Part shown: in pieces, positions 28,237 through 37,427 of the stretch
How positions within the stretch are numbered: the first letter of the stretch is position 1
Layout of the letters: every line of letters starts with the position of its first letter
NCBI GenBank assembly: GCA_963765555.1
Contig: CAVXWX010000003.1
Location: 620,001 to 684,000 of the forward strand
Direction: 5' to 3'
Length of the DNA: 64,000 nucleotides
From: JL08 sp963765555
GTDB taxonomy: Bacteria; Pseudomonadota; Alphaproteobacteria; Rhodobacterales; Rhodobacteraceae
The notes under the pieces: generated by a model
What the model was told of the DNA's origin: nothing
The model's database searches: none
What the model saw: the letters and a program-made list of their open reading frames with translations, nothing else
Made by a program: the position numbers and the translations under genes

Positions 28237-28938
28237 TCAATAGGTCCGGATCAGCCCGACCAACCGGCCCTGAACCTTGACCTTGTCTTCGGGGAACACG
28301 CGGGTTTCATAGGCGGGGTTGGCCGCTTCCAGCGCGATGGCGTTGCCCTTGCGCATGAACCGCTTCAACGTCGCCTCGTGATCTTCGACAAGGGCCACGA
28401 CAATATCACCATTATCGGCCACGCTGGTTTCGCGGATCACCACAACATCGCCGTCGTTGATCCCGGCATCGATCATGGAATCACCTTTGACTTCAAGCGC
28501 ATAGTGATCGCCCTTGCCCGACAGCATATGGCCCGGAACAGCAACATTTTTCGTGAAATCATTGATCGCCTCAATCGGGACACCGGCGGCAATCCGGCCC
28601 ATCAACGGCAGTTCCACAGACATTGTGCCCGAAACAGCCTGCGCGGCGGCAGGTGGGGGCACGTCCGGTTTATCGCCCTGAATAAGGCGCGGCTGGAAGC
28701 CGGATGTCGGCGCGCCGCCCAGACTTTCGGGCAGTTTCACAATCTCGATCGCGCGGGCGCGGTGCGCCAGACGCCGGATAAAGCCGCGTTCTTCCAATGC
28801 GGTGATCAGACGGTGGATGCCGGATTTCGATCTTAAATCCAGTGCTTCCTTCATTTCGTCGAAACTGGGCGGAACCCCGTCGCGTTGTACGCGTTTCTGG
28901 ATAAATTCCAGCAAATCCAGTTGCTTCTTGGTTAACAT
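28237..28938 (-). CDS. lexA: LexA repressor
   Basis: SOS repressor with a self-cleaving peptidase domain. 233 residues. The N-terminal helix-turn-helix is MLTKKQLDLLEFIQKRV with SGIHRLITALEERGF. The cleavage site Ala-Gly lies in GRIAAGVPIEA near residue 118, the catalytic Ser in VKGDSMIDAG and the catalytic Lys in DHEATLKRF. An Ala/Pro-rich linker (residues about 80-105) is longer than in E. coli, as usual in alphaproteobacteria. A GTTCN7GTTC box lies 32 bases upstream of the start, so it should repress itself. Confidence 0.97.
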   Translation of the reverse strand: MLTKKQLDLLEFIQKRVQRDGVPPSFDEMKEALDLRSKSGIHRLITALEERGFIRRLAHRARAIEIVKLPESLGGAPTSGFQPRLIQGDKPDVPPPAAAQAVSGTMSVELPLMGRIAAGVPIEAINDFTKNVAVPGHMLSGKGDHYALEVKGDSMIDAGINDGDVVVIRETSVADNGDIVVALVEDHEATLKRFMRKGNAIALEAANPAYETRVFPEDKVKVQGRLVGLIRTY

Positions 28939-28970
28939 GCTGCGCGCCTCCGGCTGATGCGTTTCTTTTT

Positions 28971-28985
28971 GTTCTACGCATGTTC
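28971..28985. promoter_or_regulatory. LexA (SOS) box upstream of lexA
   Basis: GTTC (28971-28974), seven bases, GTTC (28982-28985). This is the exact alphaproteobacterial LexA direct-repeat consensus GTTCN7GTTC. It sits 32 bases upstream of the lexA ATG, where it would cover the promoter. Confidence 0.88.
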
Positions 28986-29029
28986 CCGTTTTGTGTCAAC
29001 ACATCGCTGACGCGGCGGCAACGCCGTGA

Positions 29030-30202
29030 TCAGATCGGAATATAGCTGACCGGCGTGCCAGCCGGGTGCGCCGGATCATCGGGCGCACGCACCAGCAGGG
29101 CGTTGGCCGACGCCAGAACCGTCAACAAGGAACTGTCCTGCCGGTCATGCGCCGTTATCTTACCGGCTTCGATGCGGGCGCGCATGTAGTGTTCGCGCGG
29201 CCCGTTTGCGCCAAGTGGCGCCGCAAGGGTTGCCGACATCTGCGGGGTTGGCGCGGCAGGCTGGCCCAGCATCACACGGATCATCGGGGCGACAAAAACC
29301 TGCCCGCACACCATGGCCGATACCGGATTGCCGGGCAGGCCCACCATCGCCGCCCCGTTCAGCGTGCCCGCCATCAGCGGTTTGCCCGGGCGCATGCGCA
29401 CCTTGTAAAAGCTTTGTTCCATTCCCAGTCGCGCGGCCACACCGGCCACCAGATCGTGATCGCCGACAGATGCGCCCCCGATGGTCAGGATCAGATCGGC
29501 GCCGGCGGCCAGATCAAACGCCGTTTCGTGCGACAGTTCCGTATCCCGCGCAATCGGCAACAGGCGCGGGTCCGCGCCCAGATTGCGCAACATCGCGTGC
29601 AATCCGAAACTGTTTGACGCGATGATCTGGTCGGGCGAGGGGCTTTCCCCCGGCATCACCAATTCATCCCCCGTGGCGATGATCGCCACTACAGGTTTGC
29701 GATAGACGGGCACCGATGCCACGTTCATCGACGCCAAAAGCGCCACGTCCTGCGGGCTGAGCACGCGCGGGGCGGTCATCGTCGTACCTGCGGTGAAATC
29801 GGCCCCCGCAGGGCGTATGTTATCCTTGCGGCCCAGATCGGGGTTCAAGGTGATCACATCACCAGAGCGGGTGACGTCCTCTTGAATGGCGACGAAACCC
29901 GCGCCATCAGGCACCGGTGCACCGGTAAAGATGCGCACGGCCTGTCCCGCGCCGACGGTTCCGGCCCACCGGTGGCCGGCGGCCGCTTCTCCCACAACCT
30001 TGAACATGGCGGCGGGTTGCGCCTCGTCCGCGCGAATGGCGTACCCGTCCATCGACGAGGCGGCAAAAGGCGGCTGGTCGCGGGTGGCGCTGACATCCAA
30101 GGCCAAAGACCGGCCTGCGGCCTCGATCAGGGAAACATGCGCGACATCAGTGGGGCGCACGAGTGCGAACAGATGGTCCAGAGCTTGGGATACAGTGATC
30201 AT
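29030..30202 (-). CDS. moeA: Molybdopterin molybdotransferase MoeA
   Basis: Inserts molybdate into adenylylated molybdopterin. 390 residues, starting MITVSQALDHLFALV. Conserved: PPFAASSMDGYAIRADEA near residue 44, GDELVMPGESPSPDQI near 178, the MPTb-fold GGASVGDHDLV near 240, and KVRMRPGKPLMAG plus GLPGNPVSAMV. It follows moaC by 72 bases in the trp-moa operon and precedes lexA by about 90. Confidence 0.96.
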   Translation of the reverse strand: MITVSQALDHLFALVRPTDVAHVSLIEAAGRSLALDVSATRDQPPFAASSMDGYAIRADEAQPAAMFKVVGEAAAGHRWAGTVGAGQAVRIFTGAPVPDGAGFVAIQEDVTRSGDVITLNPDLGRKDNIRPAGADFTAGTTMTAPRVLSPQDVALLASMNVASVPVYRKPVVAIIATGDELVMPGESPSPDQIIASNSFGLHAMLRNLGADPRLLPIARDTELSHETAFDLAAGADLILTIGGASVGDHDLVAGVAARLGMEQSFYKVRMRPGKPLMAGTLNGAAMVGLPGNPVSAMVCGQVFVAPMIRVMLGQPAAPTPQMSATLAAPLGANGPREHYMRARIEAGKITAHDRQDSSLLTVLASANALLVRAPDDPAHPAGTPVSYIPI

Positions 30203-30274
30203 TGCGGGACCGTTTCTTTGTCTATGTGGGCCATGCGCCGGGAATCTTGCGTGTCAGGATCGGGGTACTTGCGG

Positions 30275-30748
30275 TCATTCCGCCTCGTAACGACCTGATT
30301 TTCCGCCATCTTTCAAAACGACGCGAATGCCGCCGATTTCCATCGCCTTGTCCACCGCCTTGGTCATGTCATAGACGGTCAGGGCTGCAACGCTCACCGC
30401 GCTTAACGCTTCCATTTCAACACCGGTCTGGCCGCCGGTCTTGACCGTCGCGGTGATGCGGACACCGGGCAGGTCGGGATCAAGGGTCAGATCGACGGCG
30501 ACCTTGGTGATGGGCAGCGGATGGCACAGCGGGATCAGATCGGCGGTTTTCTTCGCGCCCATGATCCCCGCAAGGCGGGCAACCCCCAGAACATCGCCCT
30601 TTTTGGCGCTGCCTTGTGAAATGATTTCAAAGGTTTGCGCGGCCATCCTGATGTGGCCTTCGGCCGCGGCAATACGATCCGTCACCGGTTTGGCGGACAC
30701 ATCGACCATATGCGCCTCGCCCTTGGTATCGAAATGCGTCAGGGGCAT
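30275..30748 (-). CDS. moaC: Cyclic pyranopterin monophosphate synthase MoaC
   Basis: Catalyses the second half of cPMP formation in molybdenum cofactor synthesis, with MoaA. 157 residues from ATG 30748 (MPLTHFDTKGEAHMVDVSAK). Conserved active-site segments: GIMGAKKTADLIPLCHPLPI (catalytic Lys and His) and GVEMEALSAVSVAALTVYDM. The start overlaps the trpC stop (TGATG), so translation is coupled. A GTG one codon earlier also fits but is less likely. Confidence 0.96.
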   Translation of the reverse strand: MPLTHFDTKGEAHMVDVSAKPVTDRIAAAEGHIRMAAQTFEIISQGSAKKGDVLGVARLAGIMGAKKTADLIPLCHPLPITKVAVDLTLDPDLPGVRITATVKTGGQTGVEMEALSAVSVAALTVYDMTKAVDKAMEIGGIRVVLKDGGKSGRYEAE

Positions 30749-31561
30749 CACATGCCCCCCGGCAATAGCGGATTGGCCAGCAGGGTGCGGGTCGCGGCCG
30801 CCACATCGTCCTGCCGCATCAGGCTTTCCCCGATCAGGAAACAGCGTGCCCCGTAGCGGGCGATATCGGCCAGATCATCGGGTGTGGACAGCCCGCTTTC
30901 GCAGACAATCGTGCGGTCAGCGGGCACCAGTTTGGACAGGGTGCGCGTGGTGTCCAGCGTGGTTTCAAAGGTTTTCAGGTTGCGGTTGTTGATGCCGATC
31001 AACGTCGATTTCAGCGCAGAAGCCCGTTCAAGTTCGTCCTGATCATGCACTTCGATCAGGGTGTCCATCCCCCATTCTGTGGCTGTGTCTTCCAGTTCCT
31101 GCGCCTGCGCATCCGAAACAGAGGCCATGATGATCAGGATACAATCCGCGCCCAGGCTGCGCGCTTCGGCCACCTGATAGGGATCGTACATGAAATCCTT
31201 GCGCAACACCGGCAGATCACAGGCAGCGCGCGCCTGAACCAGAAAGTCCTTGGCGCCCTGAAAGGACGGCGTGTCGGTCAGCACCGACAGGCAGGTCGCC
31301 CCGCCTTCGGCATAGGCCTGCGGCAAGGGTTGCAGGATCAAAATCGGCACGGATCAGGCCTTTGGACGGGCTGGCCTTTTTAATCTCGGCGATCAGGCCG
31401 TATCCGGTGCGCATGGCGACATGCAAGGCATCCGCAAAAGGGCGGATAGGCGGCGCGGCACGGGCGGCGTCTTCGACCATACCCAGCGGTGTTTGCGCCT
31501 TGTCGGCGGCAACTTCTTCCAGCTTGTAGGCTTTGATCTTGTCCAGAATAGTCTCGGTCAT
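30748..31561 (-). CDS. trpC: Indole-3-glycerol phosphate synthase, one frameshift
   Basis: Fourth step of tryptophan biosynthesis. Start at ATG 31561 (MTETILDKIKAYKLEEVAAD), overlapping the trpD stop as ATGA. The catalytic Lys region IAEIKKASPSKGLIRADFDP is intact. The frame breaks near 31325 and resumes as AYAEGGATCLSVLTDTPSFQ, then VLRKDFMYDPYQVAEA, LIGINNRNLKTFE and VCESGLSTPDDL. Rebuilt length about 270 residues, the family norm. The single break between two perfect halves is best explained by a sequence error. Confidence 0.93.
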
Positions 31562-32580
31562 GTGGCATCCTGTGTAATGCGGGCAGCAGCTGTCAATCTG
31601 TCTTGCGCGGCACCGCTGTCAATGCTGTGCGCCGCCATTTCCGCACCTGATTTCAGATCGGGCGCGGCATCGGCCACCATCAACGCAGCGGCAGCATTCA
31701 GCAGAACCGCATCGCGGTAGGCCGAATGAGCTCCGGACAACAGCGCCTTGAAATCGCGTGCGTTTTCTTCCGGTGTGCCCCCGATGATAGACTCGAACGG
31801 GTGGATGGGCAATCCGGCCTCTTCGGGGTGCACTTCAATATCCGTGACAGACCCGTCGGTGTTCAGCGACGACACCCAGCTGACACCGGTGATGGTCAGT
31901 TCATCCGTGCCATCCGATCCGTGTACCAGCCACGCGCGTTCCGATCCAAGCTGGCCCAGTGTCTCGGCCATCGGGCGGATCAGATCGCGGGCAAAGGCAC
32001 CGGTCAGCTGGCGTTTGACACCTGCCGGGTTGGTCAGCGGGCCAAGGATGTTGAAAATCGTGCGCGTGCCCAGTTCCGAACGGGTCGGCATCACATGGGC
32101 CGTGGCGGGGTGGTGCATCGGGGCCATCATGAACCCGATCCCGGCCTCGGCAATGGCGCGTTCCACCACTTTGGGGCCGACCATCACGTTGAACCCCATC
32201 TGGGTCAGCGCATCGGCGGCACCGGATTTGGAACTGAGATTGCGGTTGCCATGTTTGGCCACCGGAACACCGGCCCCCGCCACAACAAACGCGGTGGCGG
32301 TGGAAATGTTCAGCGTGCCCTTGCCGTCGCCGCCGGTGCCGACAATGTCCATCGCCCCTTCGGGCGCTTTGACCTTGTGGCACTTGGCCCGCATCACGGC
32401 GGCGGCGGCGGCATATTCATCCACGGTTTCGCCGCGCGTGCGCAGCGCCATCAGCAATCCGCCGATCTGGGACGGGGTCGCTTCGCCCTCGAACAGGATA
32501 CCAAAGGCGGTTTCCGCCTGTGCGCGGGTCAGCGGGCCGTTGGCCGCCGCATCAATCAAAGGTTTCAGCGCGTCACTCAT
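31558..32580 (-). CDS. trpD: Anthranilate phosphoribosyltransferase
   Basis: Transfers phosphoribose to anthranilate. 340 residues from ATG 32580 (MSDALKPLIDAAANG); the open frame reaches further up into trpG but that part is out of phase with any homology. Conserved: VGTGGDGKGTLNISTATAFV near residue 79, KHGNRNLSSKSGAADAL near 107, and MMAPMHHPA with RTIFNILGPLTNPA. Its start overlaps the trpG stop by four bases. Confidence 0.97.
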   Translation of the reverse strand: MSDALKPLIDAAANGPLTRAQAETAFGILFEGEATPSQIGGLLMALRTRGETVDEYAAAAAVMRAKCHKVKAPEGAMDIVGTGGDGKGTLNISTATAFVVAGAGVPVAKHGNRNLSSKSGAADALTQMGFNVMVGPKVVERAIAEAGIGFMMAPMHHPATAHVMPTRSELGTRTIFNILGPLTNPAGVKRQLTGAFARDLIRPMAETLGQLGSERAWLVHGSDGTDELTITGVSWVSSLNTDGSVTDIEVHPEEAGLPIHPFESIIGGTPEENARDFKALLSGAHSAYRDAVLLNAAAALMVADAAPDLKSGAEMAAHSIDSGAAQDRLTAAARITQDAT

Positions 32581-33158
32581 GCAGGGACTTTCAATTCTGT
32601 CAGAAAATTCTTGAGCAGGGCATGCCCGTGCTCGGAGGCGATGGATTCCGGGTGGAACTGCACGCCGTGAATGGGCAGGTCTTTGTGTTGCAGGCCCATA
32701 ATGGTGCCGTCTTCCAATTCTGCCGTGACGGTCAGGCAATCGGGCAGGGTGGCACGATCGACCACCAGCGAATGATAGCGCGTCGCCTCGAACGGGCTGG
32801 GCAATCCGGCGAACAGGCCGGTGCCGCTGTGATGCATGCGGCCCATTTTGCCGTGCACTATTTCGTGGCAGCGCACAACGGTGCCACCAAAGGCCTGTCC
32901 GATGGTCTGGTGCCCCAGACACACGCCCATCAATGGTGTCCCTGTTTCCGCCGCCGCCTGCGTCAACGCCAGACAAATGCCCGCCTGATCGGGATCGCAC
33001 GGTCCGGGCGACAAAAGAATGCCCGCAGGGTTCAGCGCCATGGCCTGTTGCACATCAATCGCATCGTTGCGTTTAATCACCACATCGGCACCAAGTTCCC
33101 CAAGGTAGTGGACAAGGTTGTAGGTAAAGCTGTCATAGTTATCGATAAGCAAGAGCAT
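32577..33158 (-). CDS. trpG: Anthranilate synthase glutamine amidotransferase subunit TrpG
   Basis: Supplies ammonia from glutamine to TrpE. 193 residues from ATG 33158 (MLLLIDNYDSFTYNLVHYLG). The catalytic triad is visible: Cys in GVCLGHQTIG near residue 79, and His-Glu in VQFHPESI near 170. First gene of the trpG-trpD-trpC-moaC overlap chain. trpE is not in the window. yibQ lies on the opposite strand about 150 bases away. Confidence 0.97.
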   Translation of the reverse strand: MLLLIDNYDSFTYNLVHYLGELGADVVIKRNDAIDVQQAMALNPAGILLSPGPCDPDQAGICLALTQAAAETGTPLMGVCLGHQTIGQAFGGTVVRCHEIVHGKMGRMHHSGTGLFAGLPSPFEATRYHSLVVDRATLPDCLTVTAELEDGTIMGLQHKDLPIHGVQFHPESIASEHGHALLKNFLTELKVPA

Positions 33159-33311
33159 AGGCGAAACTTTGCAAAACTGGGGCTGGAGGCTGACGCCTGC
33201 ATGGCTGTATAAAGAGTTCGGACATACATGTTCAGTCTTGCGGGGCAGCGTCAAGGGTTGGCGCGCCGCAAGTCAGAGGCAGAGAACGACACAAAGGCAG
33301 AGGACAAAGCA

Positions 33312-34868
33312 GTGGCACGCGGATTCTTGAGCGGGGTGATGTGGGGCAGTTTGCTGTCATTGGGCGTGGCCGGAACGGTATCGGTGTTCAGCGACGGGCC
33401 ACAAAAACCCGACGTGTCGGCAACCGCGCCTGACGCCGTCAGCACCGAAACACAAACCCCCGAAACAACACCCTCGGTTGCGGCAGAACAGGATACGGTG
33501 CCCGATGCCACCGCGCCCGAAACCATGCCAGCCGCACAGACCGAGCCCGCCGCCGTGGTGCCGGATACGGCACCAACAAGCGCGCCCGAAGTCGCGGCAC
33601 AAAGCGCCGAACTGCCCGAACCCGCCCAGTCTGCCAATACCGGCGCGCTCAGCATCGGGGCCGAAACGCCAGCCCCCGTTCTGGAACAGGGCACCGCGCC
33701 GCAGGCCCCCAGCAGCGATGCAACCGCGTCTGTGTCCACCGAACCGGCGCAGCCCGTGACACCGCAAGTGTCACAGCCCGAACAATCGATCAGCGCCCCC
33801 GAGACTGAAACAATTGTCGCGCCGCAGCCCGAACCGGCAGCGCCCGCGATTACCGTTGAAGAGACAGAACCCGCGCCCGCACCGACACCGGATGCGGAAC
33901 CCGATGTGGATACTGCCGCGGCAGAACTGCCCCCCGAACCGGTAGAGCCGGAACCTGAAGCACCGGAGGCCGCAGCGCCCGCGCCAGAGCAGACACCGGA
34001 TGTTGCGCAGGCCCAGACCGAAGGCGAACAACCCCAAAGCACGACCGGCATTGGCACCCCCGCCAGCGATCTTTCTAAACTGGCCCCCAACGTGGCCACG
34101 AACCGGTTGCCGACTCTGGGTGACACACCGCAGACAGAACCGGTGGCCGAAATTGTCACGGGCGCGCTTGATTTCAATACCGATCTGCCGCCGATCCAGC
34201 GCTTTGCCGCGCCGTTTGAAAACCCTGATGAAAAACCGTTGATGGCCATCGTTCTGATGGATGACGGGTCGGGCATTTCTGGCGGGGCCGCAGGGGCCGA
34301 CGCGTTGTCGTCTTTTCCCTATCCGGTGACCTTTGCAATTGACACAAGCCTTCCGAACGCGGCCGAAAAGATGGCGCGTTACCGCGCTGACGGGTTTGAA
34401 GTGATGGCGCTTGTCAATCTGCCCGAAGCCAGCACCGCAACAGATACCGAAGTGTCGATGAGCGTGGCGTTGAACGCGTTGCCCGAAGCCGTGGCCGTTC
34501 TGGAAGGTCCGGGCACAGGGATTCAGGGCAACCGCGAGATGTCGGATCAGGTGACAGCGATCCTTGCCGATGCAGGGATGGGGCTGGTCACGCAACCCAA
34601 AGGGTTGAACACGGTGCAAAAGCTGGCATCGCGTGACGGCGTGCCCGCCGCCACCCTGTTCCGCGATTTTGACGGGGCAGGGCAGGATGCCGTTGTGATC
34701 CGTCGTTTTCTGGATCAGGCCGCATTCAAGGCCGGGCAAGAGGGCGGCGTGATTATGGTGGGCCGGTTGCGCCCCGATACGATTTCGGCGCTACTGTTGT
34801 GGGGCTTGCAGGATCGGGCAGGGCGCATCGCACTGGCACCTGTTTCGGCGGTTCTGACAGCACAATAA
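33312..34868 (+). CDS. yibQ: Divergent polysaccharide deacetylase family protein YibQ (DUF610)
   Basis: Start chosen at GTG 33312 (MARGFLSGVMWGSLLSLG) after an AGAGGA site; an in-frame ATG at 33228 is possible. Residues about 5-28 form a membrane anchor. A roughly 260-residue Pro/Ala/Glu/Thr-rich low-complexity region follows, then the deacetylase-like fold from about residue 300 (KPLMAIVLMDDGSGISG, GFEVMALVNLPEA, ILADAGMGLVTQ, GGVIMVGRLRPDTISALL). Typical metal-binding His/Asp sets of true deacetylases are not obvious, in line with the divergent family. Probably a periplasmic wall- or division-linked protein. The same gene sits next to trpGDC in Rhodobacter sphaeroides, as I recall. Confidence 0.85.
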   Translation: MARGFLSGVMWGSLLSLGVAGTVSVFSDGPQKPDVSATAPDAVSTETQTPETTPSVAAEQDTVPDATAPETMPAAQTEPAAVVPDTAPTSAPEVAAQSAELPEPAQSANTGALSIGAETPAPVLEQGTAPQAPSSDATASVSTEPAQPVTPQVSQPEQSISAPETETIVAPQPEPAAPAITVEETEPAPAPTPDAEPDVDTAAAELPPEPVEPEPEAPEAAAPAPEQTPDVAQAQTEGEQPQSTTGIGTPASDLSKLAPNVATNRLPTLGDTPQTEPVAEIVTGALDFNTDLPPIQRFAAPFENPDEKPLMAIVLMDDGSGISGGAAGADALSSFPYPVTFAIDTSLPNAAEKMARYRADGFEVMALVNLPEASTATDTEVSMSVALNALPEAVAVLEGPGTGIQGNREMSDQVTAILADAGMGLVTQPKGLNTVQKLASRDGVPAATLFRDFDGAGQDAVVIRRFLDQAAFKAGQEGGVIMVGRLRPDTISALLLWGLQDRAGRIALAPVSAVLTAQ

Positions 34869-35221
34869 TCCAAAGCGTTGACCTTGAAAGCGGTGCCGCC
34901 CGATCACGGCGTGCGCCGTACTTTTGTGCGCAGGCATCAGCCGCAGCACCCCACAACGTTCCGGTTTTATTTCCTGAAATCCATGGCTTGGCGCGTTTGG
35001 TAGCCAACCGGAAACAGTCTGTTTTAGCTGATTCCGAAAAAACATTTCAAGTTACATCTGCGTTTTGATATATATCAAATCACGAATTTATTTTTAAATT
35101 CAGAATAGGGCATTCGGTTCCGCGTTCACGAATCCCTTTTGTGTTTTTGACATGCAACGCGGCGGACACGGTGGGGCCGCGCCACAAGGGCGGGTCTGTT
35201 TAAGTGAAGGAGTTACGACGA
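34869..35221. other. Intergenic region before the VPLPA-CTERM gene
   Basis: No gene seen. The second half is AT-rich compared with the rest of the window and holds a perfect FNR-type palindrome at 35065-35078 and AT tracts after it. A GAAGGAG ribosome site (35206-35212) precedes ATG 35222. Confidence 0.7.
35065..35078. promoter_or_regulatory. FNR/FnrL-type site
   Basis: The 14 bases TTGATATATATCAA match the FNR consensus TTGATN4ATCAA exactly and sit in a longer palindrome (35064-35079). The site is 143 bases upstream of the VPLPA-CTERM gene start. CRP-like relatives such as DnrD use similar sites, so the exact regulator is uncertain. Confidence 0.65.
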
Positions 35222-36521
35222 ATGACGATGAGTATTAAGAAAAAGACGCCGGTTGCCATGGTGGGCATGGCACTATTGCTGGGAACAACCCAGATGGTGT
35301 CTGCGGCCTCGATCACCGGTTGGAATACAGACAACGTGATTTCGACGCCTGCGCCGATTGACGTAAGTGATATGCCTGCCGAAGACCAGCATGCCGGTGA
35401 AAGTGAAATCTATCAATGTGGACTTGACCCGGCCGTCCAGTGGTACGCCGCCAACCAGCAGCGGGAAAATCGTATTTGATCCGCCCGAAGCGATCAGCCC
35501 CGGCATCAAGGTCGAACAGCAAACCTATGACGACACCGGCGAAGGCTCTACAGTCACACTCTCCGGCTGTATCATGACATCAAACCCTGACAACAACTGC
35601 ACCGGCGAATTTCAAAGCGGCAAGCGGATCAAACAGCAAATCACCGGGTTCGAACCGGTCGATCTGGTGTTCGATATCGAACCAACTAAAGATATCGATG
35701 GTAAGTAGTGACCACCCCGTCGATCTATCAGGTGTTCGGACGGCTGATTAACGTCAGCGGAGAGGCGATTAAAAAGGTTACGGTCGAGCTTGGGTTCGGG
35801 GTTGGCGGTGCAATTTACCGCCGCAACCGGCGGTCAGCTGACCTTTTCCACCGCGTTCACGGCACAGCCCAACAACAGCGGCCTGTCGTCCACATCGCAA
35901 TACCCGTTCGGCCTGTTCGGCGATGCCGATGACAGCACGAACTTCCTGCTTGACGGGTTCTTTGCCAGCGACCGCACAGGGTTTGAACTGGACCAGACCG
36001 ACACGATGATTTCGACAGCTGGATATTACGGCGAATACTTCAACATGTTCGGCGCATGGAATTCGCAAGAGGACGTGGTCGATGGCCTGTTCTGGGATTT
36101 CGACAATGATCCAGACACCGACAACCTGCTGATGGCATGGCAGAAAGAGAAAGGCGTGGATGAATGGGAACTGCGCCGCACCGTGGGTGAAACCTGTGAA
36201 GTAGGCGACCCGAGCAATTGTTCCTTCGGCGAGACACTGGCCACCTATGTTACCGGCACATTGGACGAGATCATTGCCATAGCTGACAGATGCCAATGAT
36301 CCGTGGGAAGACATTTTCGGAACCGGTGCGATCGAGGATCTGGCCAACCTGAACCTCAACTACGCGATATCGCTTGGTAATGTAGGCACGCATCAAGCTT
36401 TACACTCCGCACCACGGCCGTGTCTGCGGTGCCGTTGCCCACGACCGCGCCTTTGCTGGCCGGCGGTCTGGGTCTTTTACTAGTGGCGCGCCGTAAGCGC
36501 AAAACGGGGGCTGCTGCATAA
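35222..36521 (+). CDS. VPLPA-CTERM sorting-domain surface protein, about five frameshifts
   Basis: Exported protein of about 430 residues. The start at 35222 gives a signal peptide (MTMSIKKKTPVAMVGMALLL, cleavage after VSA). The mature start ASITGWNTDNV and the segment GKIVFDPPEAISPGIKV resemble choice-of-anchor proteins, possibly the F type; this is from memory. The C-terminus, in another frame, reads SAVPLPTTAPLLAGGLGLLL then VARRKRK, a clear VPLPA-CTERM sorting signal (motif, membrane helix, basic end). The frame breaks near 35412, 35703, 35800, 36290 and 36390, but sequence stays coherent across each. Such proteins are processed by exosortase/archaeosortase-like systems. A real decaying gene is possible because it is not essential. 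Confidence 0.75.
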
Positions 36522-36586
36522 CAACAGGGGCTCGACCGCTCCGTGCCGCTGTCCCCCCAAGGCGTTGGCGCGGAGCACACCCAACA

Positions 36587-36613
36587 GGATCGCCGGTTTC
36601 AGACCGGCGATCC
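36587..36613. terminator. Hairpin between two convergent genes
   Basis: An 11-bp perfect stem (36587-36597 with 36603-36613) around a five-base loop that contains the stop codon of the minus-strand lipoprotein gene. No U-tract on either side, so termination strength is uncertain. Confidence 0.45.
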
Positions 36614-37042
36614 GCCCGCCGCGCGCATCAGGGCGCGCATCCTGCGTTCGACCAGCCAATCACCCTGCCGCACCTGAAGTGCAGGCCCGGTTTTTTGCGG
36701 CACGGTCACGTAATAGCTGTTTTCCAGGACATACCCGTCTGTATCCGGCTGCCCCGAAAACTGGACCACCAGTTTGGGCAGGTCATCCAGCGTGCCGTCA
36801 TAGTTCAGGATCAGCGCGGCCGTCGGTTCGGGCGGCAGGAACGACCGGCATTGCACCAGATCCGCACTTTCCCGCACGAACGTGTCACTGGGATCGGAAC
36901 AGGTGGCCTCTAATGCTGCGAACAGATCGTCGGGGCGTTCACTGAATCGGGCCGCTGTGCGCCCGTCCGCCGGATCTGCCCCCCCATTTATGGGTGTGCA
37001 TCCTGCAACAGCCAGCGTGATGATCACAAAGATTCGGTACAT
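36599..37042 (-). CDS. Putative lipoprotein
   Basis: A 147-residue protein of unknown function. The start at 37042 (MYRIFVIITLAVAGC) gives a lipoprotein signal peptide with lipobox LAVAGC, lipidated Cys at residue 15. The mature part has Cys residues in EATCSDPSDTF and VQCRSFLPPEP and a moderately basic C-terminus (LVERRMRALMRAAGG). It is probably attached to the outer membrane, facing the periplasm. It is transcribed away from nrdJ. Confidence 0.75.
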   Translation of the reverse strand: MYRIFVIITLAVAGCTPINGGADPADGRTAARFSERPDDLFAALEATCSDPSDTFVRESADLVQCRSFLPPEPTAALILNYDGTLDDLPKLVVQFSGQPDTDGYVLENSYYVTVPQKTGPALQVRQGDWLVERRMRALMRAAGGSPV

Positions 37043-37372
37043 ATCTTCACCCCGCCTGTTTGTTTCCACCTAAATGATCATGAAACAGGCAGCGCCACAA
37101 TGGGGCCGGGCATAGCCGATTCATCGCAGCGCAACGCCTGCCGTTGGGTAAACAAAACTCTCAGGTTTGTGGCGTAAGTTGCCTGCTTCGTTCGGGTTTT
37201 GACGGTCGGGGCAGGTGGGTACGAACAGCCCGGTGAACCGTGATAAATCACATGACCAAAACCCGCATCTGACGCATCCGGGTTGGTCAAGGCAAAAGTT
37301 GTCAAAAAACTTTTAAAAATGCGTTGACGCTGAGGGTGTTCATACGTCAGATTGTGTAGGCCAACGAAGCAG

Positions 37373-37388
37373 CCACAACATCTAGTGT
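37373..37388. promoter_or_regulatory. NrdR-like box 1 upstream of nrdJ
   Basis: CCACAACATCTAGTGT fits the 16-bp NrdR palindrome acaCwAtATaTwGtgt at every strongly conserved position (13 of 16 overall). NrdR represses ribonucleotide reductase genes when dATP/ATP is bound. Confidence 0.6.
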
Positions 37389-37427
37389 TTTGATCTAGGG
37401 GCGGCGCTGGCAGGGACGGACAGTAAA

